A stretch of DNA of 64,000 nucleotides from Tolypeutes matacus (taxonomy: Eukaryota > Chordata > Mammalia > Cingulata > Chlamyphoridae). Made by a program: the position numbers and the translations under genes. The stretch spans positions 45,470-109,469 of the forward strand of contig JAKSZT010054005.1 of the NCBI GenBank assembly GCA_026826555.1, given 5' to 3'. Positions 20,755 to 32,905 of this stretch are shown piece after piece; the stretch's first letter is position 1; each line of letters begins with the position of its first letter. The notes below the pieces were generated by a model. It did no database searches and was not told the DNA's origin. It saw only the letters and a list, made by a program, of their open reading frames with translations.

Positions 20755-21785
20755 TTTTTTTCTTTTTTTTCAATTTTTAAAGAAGCTTTAGAGTACATAG
20801 ATGTTACATAAAAAAATATAGGTGATTCCCATATACCCCATTCCCTCCCCCTCCCACATTTCCCACGTTAACAATATCCTTCACTATTGTAGTACTTTTG
20901 TTACAGTTGATGAAAACATATTGCAGCACTGCTACTAATCATGGACTATCTTTTCCATTATACTTTACACACTGTCTCACACAATTTTGTAGGTTATGAC
21001 AAAATATATAATGTCTTGTATCCATCATTGCAATGTCATGCAAGGCAATTTCAATACCCTGAAAATGCCCCAATATTACACTTATTCTCCCCTCTCCCAT
21101 CCTTCAGAACCTCTGGTGGCCACCACATTTTTAACAATGATAAGAGTTCTTCCATTGCTAGAATAATAAATCTATAGTAGAATAATAATAAGTCTACTTT
21201 AGTCTATTATTCATTGCCCAATCTTTAGGATTTAGGGATGGTGATGCCACTCTGCTTCTCACTGAGAGAGAGCTGAGAACCCATGGGGCAGATGGATGGA
21301 ACTATCTTGCTGGCAGTTGCAGACATTCTCTGTACCTTGGGATAGGTGTTGTCCATCACCATCTCCTTGTTAGTTGTCCTGGGTGAGTCCAATTAACTGG
21401 AAAGAAGATTGCAACTCTGCTGAAATTCAGGGCTCAGCTGGCACATGGGAAGATCAAAGATTTAAGTCTCTGGAACATATATTTATCAAGTATAGTACTA
21501 ATTATGGGTTCAAATAAATTGGGAAGAAGAGCCATGTGTAAGGAACCTATAAATGAGTCTAACTCTGTTACAATGGGAAGCATAAATTCCAAAGTAAGTC
21601 CCATTAACAGGGTGCTGAATTCCTGAGCTGTCTGTCCTACTGATAATTTCTGAGTATCTCTAGAGCCCTCAAGAGCCTGCTATTTGAGGCACTGTTTACT
21701 GTGGCAGTCAATGAGATCCTGCTAAGACTTGCATAAGTGTAACCCCTGGAATGACCTCCTGACTCACTTTGAAATCTGATTTTTA
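20755..21785 (-). mobile_element. 5'-truncated L1 3' UTR (family X)
   Basis: Antisense copy with a T-rich start (A tail on the minus strand), followed by the usual order: ataggtgattcccatatacc, ctcccacatttcccac, ccatcattgcaatgtcatg, ctctggtggccacca, gatggatggaactatcttgc, ctgggtgagtcc and agtctaactctgttac. It ends near 21785 within the family, about 550 bp short of the longest copy (46745-48330). Confidence 0.75.
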
Positions 21786-22460
21786 GTTACTGTCAGTCTG
21801 ATGACTTCTGACCGTGTAGCAGCTTAAATAATATGCTTGAGTAACATGAGAGTTTTCAGGCTAAGTTATGGTATTCTTGTAAAAAATTATTATGGTATAT
21901 TTTAAATTTCTAAAAAATATATTAAATGATAGAATATTGTACATTATATGCTTAAATTGTTCTTAAATTTCCTATGCTTACACAGATGCTTAGTAAGTCA
22001 ATTAATCAAGTTCATCATTCATCGATTTGCCATTTTGTTCAACACCAAGCATTGGGTTACAGGTTGGAAAGTGAATTCTAGAAAGGACTACTAGGGAATA
22101 GATGATTTCAGTTCAAGAGAATTTGGATCTGGGCCTAATAAATAGTTTCATATTTTCAACCATTAAATTGTATGGGACCTTTAAATACAAAGGAAAACTA
22201 AATATAATAAACATTGAATATTTAACACTAAGCATTCTCTCTGATGGATAGGTCTTTTTCTGTATGCTCCTCAAAACTCAGAGTCTACATGTTAAATGGT
22301 GCACTTAATTGATAAATGCTGTATGTGTTCTAACTGCTCCACCAACCATCAATTCAATTCCTATCTCTCTCCCTCTCCTGAAGCCTCACTATTCCTATAA
22401 TAGCCACTAAGTGTTCAAGTAAAAAAAAGAGCTGTATGTCTCTCACTTTAAATAAAACAT
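21786..22460. other. No recognised feature
   Basis: AT-rich sequence between the 3' UTR copy and the Tigger1 fragment. Nothing identified. Confidence 0.45.
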
Positions 22461-23751
22461 CTAGAAATGATTACACTTACTAAGGAAGCCATATGGAAAG
22501 TTGAAATGGGCCAGAATCTTATACCAAAGAGTTCTGAATGCAAAGGAAAAGTTCTTGATAGACATTAACAGTGCTATTCCAGTGAACACATGAATGATAA
22601 GAAAATAAAACAGTCTTATTGCTGATATAAAGAAAATGTTAATGTTCTGGATAGACAATCAAAGCAGCCATAACATTCCCTGAATCTGAAGGCTAATCCA
22701 TAGAAAGGCCATAACTTTCTTCAATTCTATGAAGGCTAAGACAGGTGAGAAAGCTACAGAAAAAATGTTTGAAGCTAGCAGATATTGGTTCATGAGATTT
22801 AAGGAAAGAAGCCATGTCCCTAACATAAAAAGTAGAAGATGAAGCAGTCTTATATTGGAAGAAGATATCATGGAGGACTTTGATGGATAGAGAATAGTCA
22901 TTGCTTGGCTTCAAAGCTTCAAAGGACAGTTTGATACTCTTATTAGGGGCTAATGTACCTGGTGACTTTAAGATTAACCAATGTTCATTTACCATTCTGT
23001 AAATCCTAGGGCCCTTAAGTCTACTCTGCCTGTGCTCTATAATTGGAATAACAAAGCCTGGGTGACAGCACATGTGTTTACAGTATGACTTACTGAATAT
23101 TTCAAGCCATTATTGAGAAATATTCTTCAGAAAGAAGAATCTTTTTAAATGTCAGTGCTTATTGGCAATGGAATTGGTCATCCAGTAGCTCTCATGGGTA
23201 TGTAAAATGAGATTAATGTTGTCATCATGCCTGCAAATACAGTATCCATTCTGCATCCCTTGGATTAGGAGTAATTTTGACTTTACAGGGTTATCATTTA
23301 ACAAATACATTTTGGATGGCTTTAGCTGCCACAGAGAGTGATTCCTCTGATGGATCAGGGCAATGAAAATTGAAAACCTTCTGGAAAAGATGCACAATTC
23401 TAGGAAAGAATCACATTTGTGTCATGGGAGGAGGTCATATATCAATATTCGCAGTAGTTTGGAAGAAGTTGATTCCTATCCTCATGGATTACCTTGAGGG
23501 GTTCAAGACTTCAGTGGAGGAAATAACTGCAGATGTAGTGAAAATAGGAAGTGAAATCAAATTAGAAATGTAGCACAAAGACATTAATGTTTGGCTGCAA
23601 ACTCCTGATAACACTTCAATGGAATAGATGAGGAGTTGCAAACAATGTGTTTTCTTGAGATGGAAAGTACTCTTGGTGAAGATATTGTGAATATTGTTGA
23701 AATGACATCAATGGATTTAGAATATTACATAAACTCAGTTTATAAAGCAGT
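22461..23751 (+). pseudogene. Tigger1 (pogo/Tc1-mariner) transposase remnant
   Basis: The DNA follows the transposase gene of Tigger1, a cut-and-paste DNA transposon whose DDE enzyme has a CENP-B-like DNA-binding part. N-terminal landmarks: ctgaatgcaaaggaaaagttcttg (near 22530) and gtgaacacatgaatgataag (near 22585). Middle: ggttcatgag and ggcttcaaagcttcaaaggacag. C-terminal: gattcctctgatgg (near 23340), the frame open at 23370-23573 (KLIPILMDYLEGFKTSVEE), and tttagaatattacataaactca (near 23715). A segment of roughly 100 bp is missing near 22830, and stops are frequent. It breaks at 23751, where L1 sequence starts; the transposase end and the terminal repeats were not found. Confidence 0.8.
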
Positions 23752-24305
23752 GACAACACAAAATGCACAAACATATGCACTATAGGCATCCCAGAGGGAG
23801 AAGAGAAGGGAAAGGGAACAGAAGGAGTGATGAAGGAAATAATGGCTGAAATCTTCCCAACCCTTTTGAGGAAGATGGATGTACATGTCTAGGAAGCACA
23901 GCACACCCCAAACAGTATAAATCTGAACAGGCCTACTCCAAGCCATATACTTGTCAAAATGTCCAATGCCAAGACAAAGAGAAAATACTCAAGGCAGCAA
24001 GAGAAAATAGAACTATCATATTCAAGGGATGCTCAGTAAGATTAAGTGCTGATTTCTCATCTGAAACCACAGAGGCAAGAAGACAGTGTTATTACATAGT
24101 GAAGCTACTCAAAGAAAAAACTTCCAGCAACAAATTCTCTATCCAGCAAATCTGGCAGTCAAAAATGATGAAGAGTTCAAAATATTCACAGATAAACAGA
24201 TTAAGAGAGTATGCCAATAAGAAACCTGCCCTTCAAGAAATGCTAAAGGAAGTTCTAAAGTTTGAAAGGAAAAAACAGGAGAGAAAGAGGTGGAGGAAAG
24301 TGTAA
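23752..24305 (+). pseudogene. L1 ORF1 remnant (5'-truncated)
   Basis: Starts mid-ORF1 directly after the Tigger1 sequence, as a 5'-truncated L1 insertion would. The central domain is visible (gcaatgcccaaa... gcatcccagagggagaagag) and so is the C-terminal domain, with SADFSSETTEARRQ and KPALQEMLKEVL segments (the latter at 24209-24260). A frameshift lies between them near 24180. It ends at 24303 with tgtaa. Confidence 0.75.
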
Positions 24306-27300
24306 GAACAACTGAAAAGGCAAAAAGAGAAATAAAATCAATGTATGACATACATGAACCCGAAGAAAATATGGCTGATGTAAGAAATTCTTGAGAGTAA
24401 TAACACTGAATGTTAATAGATTAAATGCACCAGTCAAGAGACACAGATTGGCAGAATGGATAAGTAAATATGACCCATCCTTATGTTGTCTACACAAAAC
24501 CCACCTTAGATCCAGGGATGGAAGTAGGCTGAAAGTGAATGGCTAGAAAACAATTTTACAAGCAATTAATAACCAAAAAGGGGTGGGAGTAGCTATCCTA
24601 ATATCAGACAAAATAAACTTTAAGTGAAAAACTATTGTAGGAGACAAAGATGGACACTATAAATTAGTAAAAGGGGTAATCTTTCAAGAAGCAAGAAAAA
24701 TCGTAAACATTTATGCACCTAATCAGTGTGCCTCAAAATACATGAGGCAAACACTTGAAAGACTAAGTGAAGACATAAATGCCTCTACAATTAGAGTGGC
24801 AGACTTTAATACACCATTATCACCATTAAACAGAACATCTAGTCAGAGAATCAATAAAGAAACAAAGACTCTGAATAATACTTTAGAGGGGCTGGACCTA
24901 ACAGACATATACAGAACGTGATACCGAAATTCAGTGTGATATATATTCTTCTTGAGAGCACATGTATCATACTTCAAGACAGACCACATGTTAAGCCACA
25001 GAACAACTCTCAATGAATTCAGAAAGACTGAGATTATACAAGGTAATTCGTTCATTCAATGGAATGAAATTGAAAATTACTAAGGGCCAGAGAAACAGAT
25101 TAGGCACAAACATATGGAAGTTAAACAACACATTCTTAGACAAAAAGTGGTTCAAGGAGGAAATCTCAAAAGAACTCAGTAACTACTTTGAAATGAATGA
25201 AAATGATAACACAACATATCAAAACTTAACTCTTTTTGTTGTTTTGAACCACTTTTGATTCTTTTGGATATATATTGAGAAGTGAAATTTCTGGGTCATA
25301 TGGTAGTTATATGTTTAACTATCTGAGGAGCAGCCAAACTGATTTCCTTGGTGGCTGCACCATTTTACAATGTCACCAACAATGTATAAGAATTCCACTC
25401 TCTCCACATCATCTCAACACTTGTTATTTGAATGAGACAAGCCAGAAGCAAAAGCATAAATACTGTATGGTCCAGCTTATATGAAATAGATAGAATAAGC
25501 AAACTCATAGAGATAGTAGATTACAGATTACCAGGGGCCATGGTGTGGGAGGGGAATGGAGAGTTATTGCTTAAGTGATGCAGAGTTTCTGTTCGAGGTG
25601 CTGAAAAAGTTTGGATAATGAATGTGGTGATAGTAGCACAATATTGTGAATATAATTAATAGCACTGAACTGTACACCTGAAAATGGTTAAAAGCAGAAA
25701 TTTGGGGTTGGTTATATGTTACTGCAATAAAATGCTAAAAAATAAAAACACACAAACAAAAAAACCAAAAAACACCTATGGGATGTAGCCAAAGCTGTAC
25801 TGAGATGGAAATTCAGAGCCATAAAATGTATATATCAAAAAAGGAAGAAAGAAATAAAATTGAAGACCTAACCACACACCTGGAGGAATTGGAAAAACAA
25901 CAACAATCTAACCCTAAAGAAAGTAGAAAGAAGGAAATAACAAATATTAGAGCAGAACTAAATGAAATACAAAATAAGAAAGCACTAGAAAAATTAAACA
26001 AAACCAAAAGCTGATTCTTCAAGAATATCAATAAAAGTAACAAACTCTTAGCCAGGCTAACAAAGAAAAAGAGAGAGCAGATTCAAATACACAATATAAA
26101 GAATGAGGAAGGGGATATAACTACTGACTTCACAAAAATAAAGAGTATCCTAAGAGGAAACTTTGAAAAATTATATGCCAAAAAGATTGATAATTTAGAG
26201 AAAATGGTCAAATTCCTAGAAACTCATAAGCAGCCTACATTGATGGAAGAAGAAATTGATTAACTCAACAGTCAAATTACAAATAAAGAGATAGACTTGG
26301 TAATCAAAAATCTACTAACTTAGAAAAGCCCAGGACCAGATGGCTTCACAGGTGAATTCTACCAAACATTCTGGAAAGAGCTAACACCAATCCTGCATAA
26401 GCTCTTCCAAAAAATAGAAATAGAAGGACCATTGGCCAGCTCATTCTATGATGCCAACATTACCCTAATAAATACCAAAGCCAAACAAAGATGCCATAAG
26501 AAAGGAAAATTACAGACCAATCTCTCTGCTGAACCTAGATGATAAAATCCTCAACAAAATACCTGCTAATTGCATTCAACAACATATCAAAATAATTATA
26601 CACCAAGAACAAGTGGGTTTCATCCAGGGTATGCAAGGATGCTTCAATGTAAGAAAATCAATCAATGTAATACACCACATAAACAGATTGAAAGAATAAA
26701 AACATATGATCATCTCTATAGTTGCAGAAAAAGCATTCAACAAAATACAGCAGTCTTTCTGGATAAAACCACTGCAAAAGGTAGATATAGAAGGAAATTT
26801 TCTGAACATGATAAAGGGAATATATGAAAAATCCAAAACTAACATCGTCTTCAATGGTGAAATCCTAAAAGCCTTCCCTCTGAAATAGGGAACAATACAA
26901 GGATGCCCACTATCACCACTCCTATTTAACAGTGTCTTAGAAGTAGTTGCTCAAGCACTAGGCAGGAAAAGGTATAAAAGGCATCCACATTGGAAACTAA
27001 GAAGTAAAAATTTCACTATTTGCAGATGACCTGATTCTATATATAGAAATACCTGAGAAATCTACAACAAAGCTTCTAGGACTTATAAAGGAGTTCAGTA
27101 AAGTCAGAGGCTATAAGATCAATGCTCCAAAATCAGTAGCATTTTTGTACACCAATAATAAGCAATCTGAGGAGGAAATCAAGAAAAAATATAAAATTTA
27201 CAATAGTAACTAAAAGAATCAAATACCTAGGAATAAATTTAACTAAAGATGTAAAGGACTTAAATACAGAAAACTACACTACACTGTTAAAGGAAATCAA

Positions 27301-27358
27301 AGAAGACTTAAATAAATGGAAGAATATTCCCTGTTCATGGATAAGAAGAATAAACATC
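24306..27358 (+). pseudogene. L1 ORF2 remnant, interrupted and 3'-truncated
   Basis: Endonuclease domain at about 24390-25030 (itlNvN-type start, IVNIYAPNQ, DFNTPL and INKET segments). The frame is interrupted at 25229-25768 by another L1 fragment, then resumes (gcatgtagcc-type block near 25780). The reverse transcriptase covers about 26330-27100, with a [18 protein letters not shown] segment and the catalytic box as [10 protein letters not shown] (27019-27048). A one-base insertion at 27181-27206 shifts the frame and is shared with the L1 at 36962. The element stops at 27358 in a pyrimidine-rich tract; the C-terminal part and 3' UTR are missing. Non-functional. Confidence 0.8.
25229..25768. 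mobile_element. Second L1 insertion with inverted halves, inside the L1
   Basis: Left half (25229 to about 25430) is antisense L1 ORF2 end/3' region (for example gaagtgaaatttctgggtca and acaatgtcaccaacaatgta). Right half (about 25431-25768) is sense L1 3' UTR (acaagccagaagcaaaagca, accaggggc, tgtacacctgaaaatgg) with an A-rich tail. Flanks are aaaactta on the left (25221-25228) and aaaacaccta on the right (25769-25778), an approximate duplication merging with the tail. The host ORF2 sequence reads on across it. Structure as expected of twin priming. Confidence 0.7.
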
Positions 27359-27438
27359 TCTCTCTTTCTTTCTCTATTTGTCTTTTGTCACTCCCTCTCA
27401 CTTCCCTTCTCCTGCCCCCTTCCACTCTGTCACAAATC

Positions 27439-27469
<31 letters not shown>

Positions 27470-27470
27470 A
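27359..27470 (+). repeat. Pyrimidine tract and (CA)n microsatellite
   Basis: C/T-rich sequence to about 27438, then a CA repeat at 27439-27468. It marks the break point of the L1. Confidence 0.9.
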
Positions 27471-28036
27471 TGCATCTGTACATAATCACGTGCAAATAAA
27501 TGCAGTGTTTTGGGGATAATTTCAAGTGCTCATTTTTCCTAACTAACCCTCAGTCTCTACCAAAAGTCCCTTTTGCCTTACAAATCAAATTCCTAGAGAA
27601 AAATTATCCTAGGAAATATGTTTTCTACATTTTGAAATAAAAAAAGATTGGAATAAAAGAATAAGAAAATTGAAGAAAAAGGAGAAATCTGAAGAAGGGA
27701 AAACCTGTTGAGTTGTATGAATTATGTCTAAGTAGACAAGAGGATATGGATAGTATGAAATCCTGACAATGGCTAATAAAACTAGGTTTTTTTTTTTTTA
27801 CAGATTCTTTAACTATTTATCATATTTATTATAAAGAAAATATTGCAAAAGTGAAATTCATATGCTTAATTCTTTGATGGACTTAGAGTAAAATACTTAA
27901 ATAGCATAAATTATATGTAATATATTCCAGGCACTTTATTAAATATTTTACATATACCCATTAATTTATCTTCAGTATGTCCTAGTGAGGGTTTATTACT
28001 ACCCAATAGTTTATTGGAGAATATTTTACATTATTG
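27471..28036. other. No recognised feature
   Basis: Not matched to a family. A 13-base T-run lies near 27788-27800. Confidence 0.45.
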
Positions 28037-28125
28037 GCGTGTGTGTGTATGTATATATGTGTGTGTGTCTGTGTGTGTGTATATAAACATATATATGTAT
28101 GTATGCATGTATGTTTATTACAACC
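28037..28125 (+). repeat. (TG)n/(TATG)n microsatellite
   Basis: TG repeats at 28037-28082 with TA/ATGT interruptions continuing to about 28125. Confidence 0.9.
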
Positions 28126-29650
28126 AAAGCCCAAGTTTACACAAATGTTAAGGGAAAGCCTCAATCTGGGCTTTATGAATGATTCTAAAACCCAAACATT
28201 TTTCACTATGCTTAAATACTTTTTCTCAAATACAAATACAATTTGTTCCCAAATAGTCATCCATATTTACTGAATGGCCTTTCATGAAAATAGCTAACAG
28301 GAATGTATTCCATAGGAATATAAACTTGCAAATTTGGGAATACTAAGGTCAAATTTTATATAAAACAAAGAAGCATTTGAAGTCACAATGATTTAATCTC
28401 AAAATGTTTTTTTAATTGGTGAATACTAACCATCATTGTTCAATCCTTCGGCAACAATTTACTTTTCTTTGTCAAGATGGTCCTTCAGACTGGGTTCTTG
28501 TCTATTTCTGGATTGTGCTACGGACTAGCAAATTGATGTGGAAAGATTTGGATTCTTATGCAAATCTGCCATCAAAAAGCATATTTTGGGGAACCTTGCT
28601 CAGAACACTTTAAATTAAAAGGCACAAGAAGTACCAGAGGAAAAAGCTCCCAAGTGCTTTTTGCAGCAGCCAAATATACATACTTATAATTAAAGAGGTA
28701 AAGCCAATACTATTACAGTTGTCATATAGACTGCTTTAAGGCTTGTTCTGTTGCATTCATTTCTTCAGGGCCATCAGAGAAAAGGTTCAGGAATACTGTT
28801 ATATAGGGCACTGATGAAATATTATAGATATTTGTTTTACTATCTGTCCTTTATCTTAGAATTATCTTCTCAAAGGTTATATTCACTATTTTTTTTTTTA
28901 CTGTGGTATGTAATACATACTGAAGAAATATTGAATTCTTCTTTACCATCTAACTGCATTAATGTGGTGATAAGGTTTCAAAAGAGCATTACAATTTTCC
29001 TTAGTAACACAAAATTGTTGCCATTATGATGGAGATTGCAAAGACTATTCTATTTCTAGAAATTTAATTATACCCATTTGAAAGTCCATAGTAAAGTATA
29101 TTTTTGAGTTACTAGGTACCTGTGAGAATTAAGGAGGTTAGAATTAGGAAAATCCACAATTATTAATCAGTTTTTATTGCATTAGCTTTTGTTCTTGATG
29201 TTTGTCTTACTTTCCCCCTGGGTTGGGGGAGAAAGACAATGCCAGTAGAATATAAAGGTAACAGAGTAGAATTAAGCTTACCCCTTTGTTTAGAGCAGAC
29301 CATACACATGGATCCATGCCAGGTTTCTAATGCTTATTTTATTTTACATGATTTTTGTTTTATTCATGCATTTCTCCTGTTTCTCACCTGGCAACCCACT
29401 GTACTCTATATGTTAGATGGGGTTCTCCACGGGAAAAATACATACTGGGTATGTGTGTGTGTGTGTAAATATATATGAGTGTATATACATATATGTGTAT
29501 GTATATGTAAATAACTTTAAAATTAGGGAAAAATATAATAAATGGTTATATATATTTGAAAATTAAAAGTATATTCTGCTAAATATATTATTTAATAAAC
29601 AATATTAGAAAAGTTTATAAATACCAAAAATTGAATGATAGTGAATTGTT
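28126..29650. other. No recognised feature
   Basis: About 1.5 kb without recognised repeat or gene. A short TG run lies at 29449-29466. The frames at 28416-28613, 28751-29029 and 29239-29478 show no family resemblance. Confidence 0.45.
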
Positions 29651-29718
29651 TTCCATTCTGACCAGTTAAAAAAAAATTCTTTCATTTCCATTCTGACCAT
29701 TTTAAAAAAATTCTTTCA
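29651..29718 (+). repeat. Tandem duplication, two units of about 34 bp
   Basis: ttccattctgacca followed by an A-run and ttctttca occurs at 29651-29684 and again at 29686-29718. The second unit has ttt where the first has gtt, plus a shorter A-run. Confidence 0.85.
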
Positions 29719-29750
29719 TAGTGCCTTTCTTTTCTTTTCTTTTTTTAAAT

Positions 29751-29827
29751 ATAGGGGTGAGGGATTGAACCCTGGATCTCATATATCAGAAGCTGGCACT
29801 CAACCACTGAGCCACATGGGCTCCCCC
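29751..29827 (-). mobile_element. tRNA-derived SINE (DAS-like), antisense
   Basis: Read on the minus strand: gggggagcccatgtggctca, an A-box (tggctcagtggttgag), gatatatgagatcc, and a good B-box (ggttcaatccc). The T-rich sequence on its plus-strand left side corresponds to the tail. It is the best preserved of the three SINEs. Confidence 0.7.
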
Positions 29828-29829
29828 AT

Positions 29830-31200
29830 TTCTTTTCCTGATCATGGTTTTATACTGTATCTATCAACTCTTTGCCTATCTGTGGACTAGAAGATATTCA
29901 TCTAGGTTTCATTCTTTAAAAATACTTTTATATTTTGTATAGGCATCTATGATCCATTTTGAATTAATATGTGTAAAATGGGTGATGGTTTATTATCTGA
30001 TGTGGATGTCCAATTTTTCCCACCAATATTTGTTGAAAACAGTATACTTTTTCTACATAATTGCCTACAGTCCTTTGCTTGGATCCAGTTGACCAAATAG
30101 GTGTGGATCTAATTCTGGATTCTAAGTCCAATACAAAGGTTGTTTAGCTTTGTGAAAATACCATACTACTTTGTTTACTGTAGATTTATGATATGCCTTC
30201 AAATTAGGAAATATGATTTCTCCAAATTTATTCCTTTATAAACTCATGTGGGCTGATCTAGATGAATTGCATTTCCGTATAAATGATAAAATTACATTCT
30301 AAAATTCTAATAAGAAAACATAGTTTGTGTTTTTTTTGGGGAGAATAGCAGTGAATCAAGGAATGAATTTTGTGGGTGGTAAAAATGACATTTTAAAAAT
30401 GTTGAGGTGTTTCACTTATGAGAACAGAATATTTCTCCATTTTTTAAGGTGTTGTTTAATTTCCCAATTCAAAATTATGTACTTTTTTCTATAGATGCCT
30501 TGCATACATTGTGTCAAATATCATTAACTACTGAGTTTTAATTTTTAAATATTAACATACTAAGTATTTTAAGGATTTTATAATATAATTTTAAAAATTC
30601 AATTACTGATTGTTACAAATAGTCTTTGCAATCAATTTTTGTATATTGCTCTCACATTTTTCAAACCTGCCAAGCTCATTTATTAATTTAAAAAGTTACA
30701 TTATCCAGATTAGATAGGAAGAAGGAAAACTGTCTGTATTTACTGGAGATATGGTTGTCAAAGTAGTAGTAAATTTTAAAACCTGTAAAGAAATTTTATT
30801 ATATTTTATGAATATGAGAGTTTGCTGGCCTAATATACTGAGTTAAGATACTGTTCATTCACTTCTGTTCGTTTTCTGGAAGTGTTTGAGTATAATTGGA
30901 AATATTTTTATCTTAATGTTTGATAGAATTCATAAATGTAGCTATTTTGATCTGAGGATTCTTTGAGGGAAGCTTTGAAAAAAAACAAATTTTGTTTCTT
31001 TAAGATATATAGGACTATTGAAATGATCTGTTATTAGTTTTGATGTGCTTTTTAAATACATAGTATTCAAACAATTTGCCAATTCTGAGTTGTTGAATTT
31101 ATTGACCTTAATGTGTTTATAATAGCCCCTTATTTTCCTTTTAAAATCTTTACAATGTATAATGTTCACACCTGTGTCACTAAGAAATAAAATGTTTAGT
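29830..31200 (-). mobile_element. Antisense L1 ORF2 fragment
   Basis: Plus-strand landmarks of antisense L1: tccattttgaattaatatg, atgtccaatttttccca, atttgttgaaaacagta, tttactgtagatttatgatatg, then the antisense reverse transcriptase part around 30840-31160 (for example gtttgatagaattca and taatagccccttattttcc). The region at 30370-30800 is less clear. It is homologous to 15600-16600. Heavily mutated. Confidence 0.6.
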
Positions 31201-31392
31201 AATATGTGTTCATTGAGGGTGGTGGGCCACACTGTGGGAGATGTTTGTGTGGGATGTGGTGGGAGGTGTGGGAGGTGGGCAACATGGGAATCCCAGTGGG
31301 TTCCGTGTAATATTTTGGGTAATCTAAGCACCTCTTGAAATATATGTATATATATATATAAATAACATTTTTGTAAGCAAAAAAAAAAAAAG
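31201..31392 (+). mobile_element. Short L1 3' end insertion with A tail
   Basis: Sense 3' tail: tgggaggtgggcaacatggg, aatcccagtgggttccgtg, aatattttgggtaatctaag, cacctcttgaaatat, then taacatttttgtaagc and a 13-base A-run (31380-31392). It is the same tail as the antisense part of 6552-6740 and is well preserved. It lies in or at the end of the antisense L1. Confidence 0.7.
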
Positions 31393-32423
31393 TGATCTAA
31401 GTGCCCTAAGTATCAAAATGTAAAAGCAAATTAAAGCCAAACAATATAGAGACAAGGATATAATAAAAACAGGGAAAGAATTCCTGAGGACATACCTAAC
31501 ATTTCTAAATAGAGAATATCAGCAAAGACAAAACGTTAGTTTCTATGAAAGGATTCATATAAGTCTGAAGAATTTATCTTGATGAATGAAAAGAGAAAAA
31601 AACACAAAAAGCCAATATGTTGCTCCTAGTGGTGAAAAATTGTACAGATATCTTAAAATACTATTTGAGGATAACCATTAAGTCTATCCTAAATTATAAT
31701 CCAACTATTCTATTTCTAGATGTTTATTTACAAAACCATTAATTTGTGTGGCAATCATTAAACCACCATCAGTTAGCATTAGTTGAGAGTTTCATACCTG
31801 GTCTTAGCAGGAAAAGTGAGTTTAATGAGCATATCCTCACACCTCTAGAAATTAGTGCTTTTCCTTGCAATAAATTTTAAAGAACATATGAGAAAATTAA
31901 TTTCATAGATGGAGAAAGAAATTACCCTTGGAATTAAAATGAGATCTATTATACTGATTTCTTTATTTCTCAATTGATTTTGCAGGCCAGTAAAGGGTAG
32001 ATGGATAACTATCAAATAAATTTAAAATTTTTGACTAAATTACAGATTTAACTTCTCAATTACCACAGAATATGGCAATATGTCACCATATGGCCCTCCA
32101 GGAAAGCTGAAATTCTACTAAAATAATCACTAAATTTTAAAATTATAATCCACTGCTCAATATGGCACTGCATTAAATGCTTTGACACAGATTGCTTTTT
32201 GTAAGTACCCTAACTAGTCCATGTCAGTAGCCCTCAAAATTATGTTTCTAAATCATTTTGCATGGTATAATTTGTATTTGATTTTTAGTTTCTTGAAACT
32301 TCTAAGTTCTATTATCTCATGCATCGACTTTGTGATAGCAAGGAATAATTAACTTTGAGGTAGTTTCTATCTTTTTTATTCCATATTCATTGTGTTGTTC
32401 CTTCAAAAATAATGCTTGGAACC
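31393..32423. other. No recognised feature
   Basis: AT-rich, no gene or repeat identified. Confidence 0.45.
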
Positions 32424-32905
32424 TGTGATGGTTAAGTTCCTGTGTCAAGTTGACCAAGTTATGATGCCCAGTTGTTTGATCATGAAAGCGCTGTTTTGAT
32501 TGTTACTGTGAGACTATTTCATGGATTAAAATCATCAGTAAATTTATTGTATCGATGGTGATCACATCAACAACCAACTGAGGAGATTGCCTTCAAAAAT
32601 GAGAAAAGTCCCATCCAATCAGTTGAAGACCTTCAAAGGAGAAGTAATGATTTTAGCAGTCAGAAGGGAGAATTTCCATCTCTTATTCAGCCAACCCAGC
32701 ATCTACTGGGAAATTCATTGAAAATCTTCATTGGAGTTCTCAACTTGCAGCCAGTCTTAGAGAATTTGGAATTGCCCATTTCCAGAACCTTTTGAGCCAA
32801 TTCTTATAGAAAATCTCATAATATTTACATAATATACATATTAAAGTATACTATACATGAAATATTTATATATTTAGTTCTTTTCCCTAGAGACCCTGAT
32901 TAACA
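32424..32905 (+). mobile_element. Solo ERVL-type LTR (MLT2-like)
   Basis: Begins tgtgatggttaagttcctgt and carries gtcaagttgacca, atgcccagttgtttg, catccaatcagttgaag and gagccaattcttata, ending agagaccctgattaaca. This order matches MLT2-type ERVL LTRs. Flanks are gaacc (32419-32423) and gaaca (32906-32910), a 5-bp duplication with one mismatch. It is older than the antisense relative at 14158-14609. No internal sequence remains. Confidence 0.75.

Noticed and set aside
27439..27468. CA repeat and the nearby regularly spaced repeats as a possible CRISPR array
   Set aside because: Simple dinucleotide repeats in a mammalian repeat-rich context; no repeat-spacer structure exists anywhere in the window.
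29751..29827. A genuine tRNA gene
   Set aside because: The A and B boxes are present but the acceptor stem and anticodon arm do not pair, and a tail follows; it is a tRNA-derived SINE.
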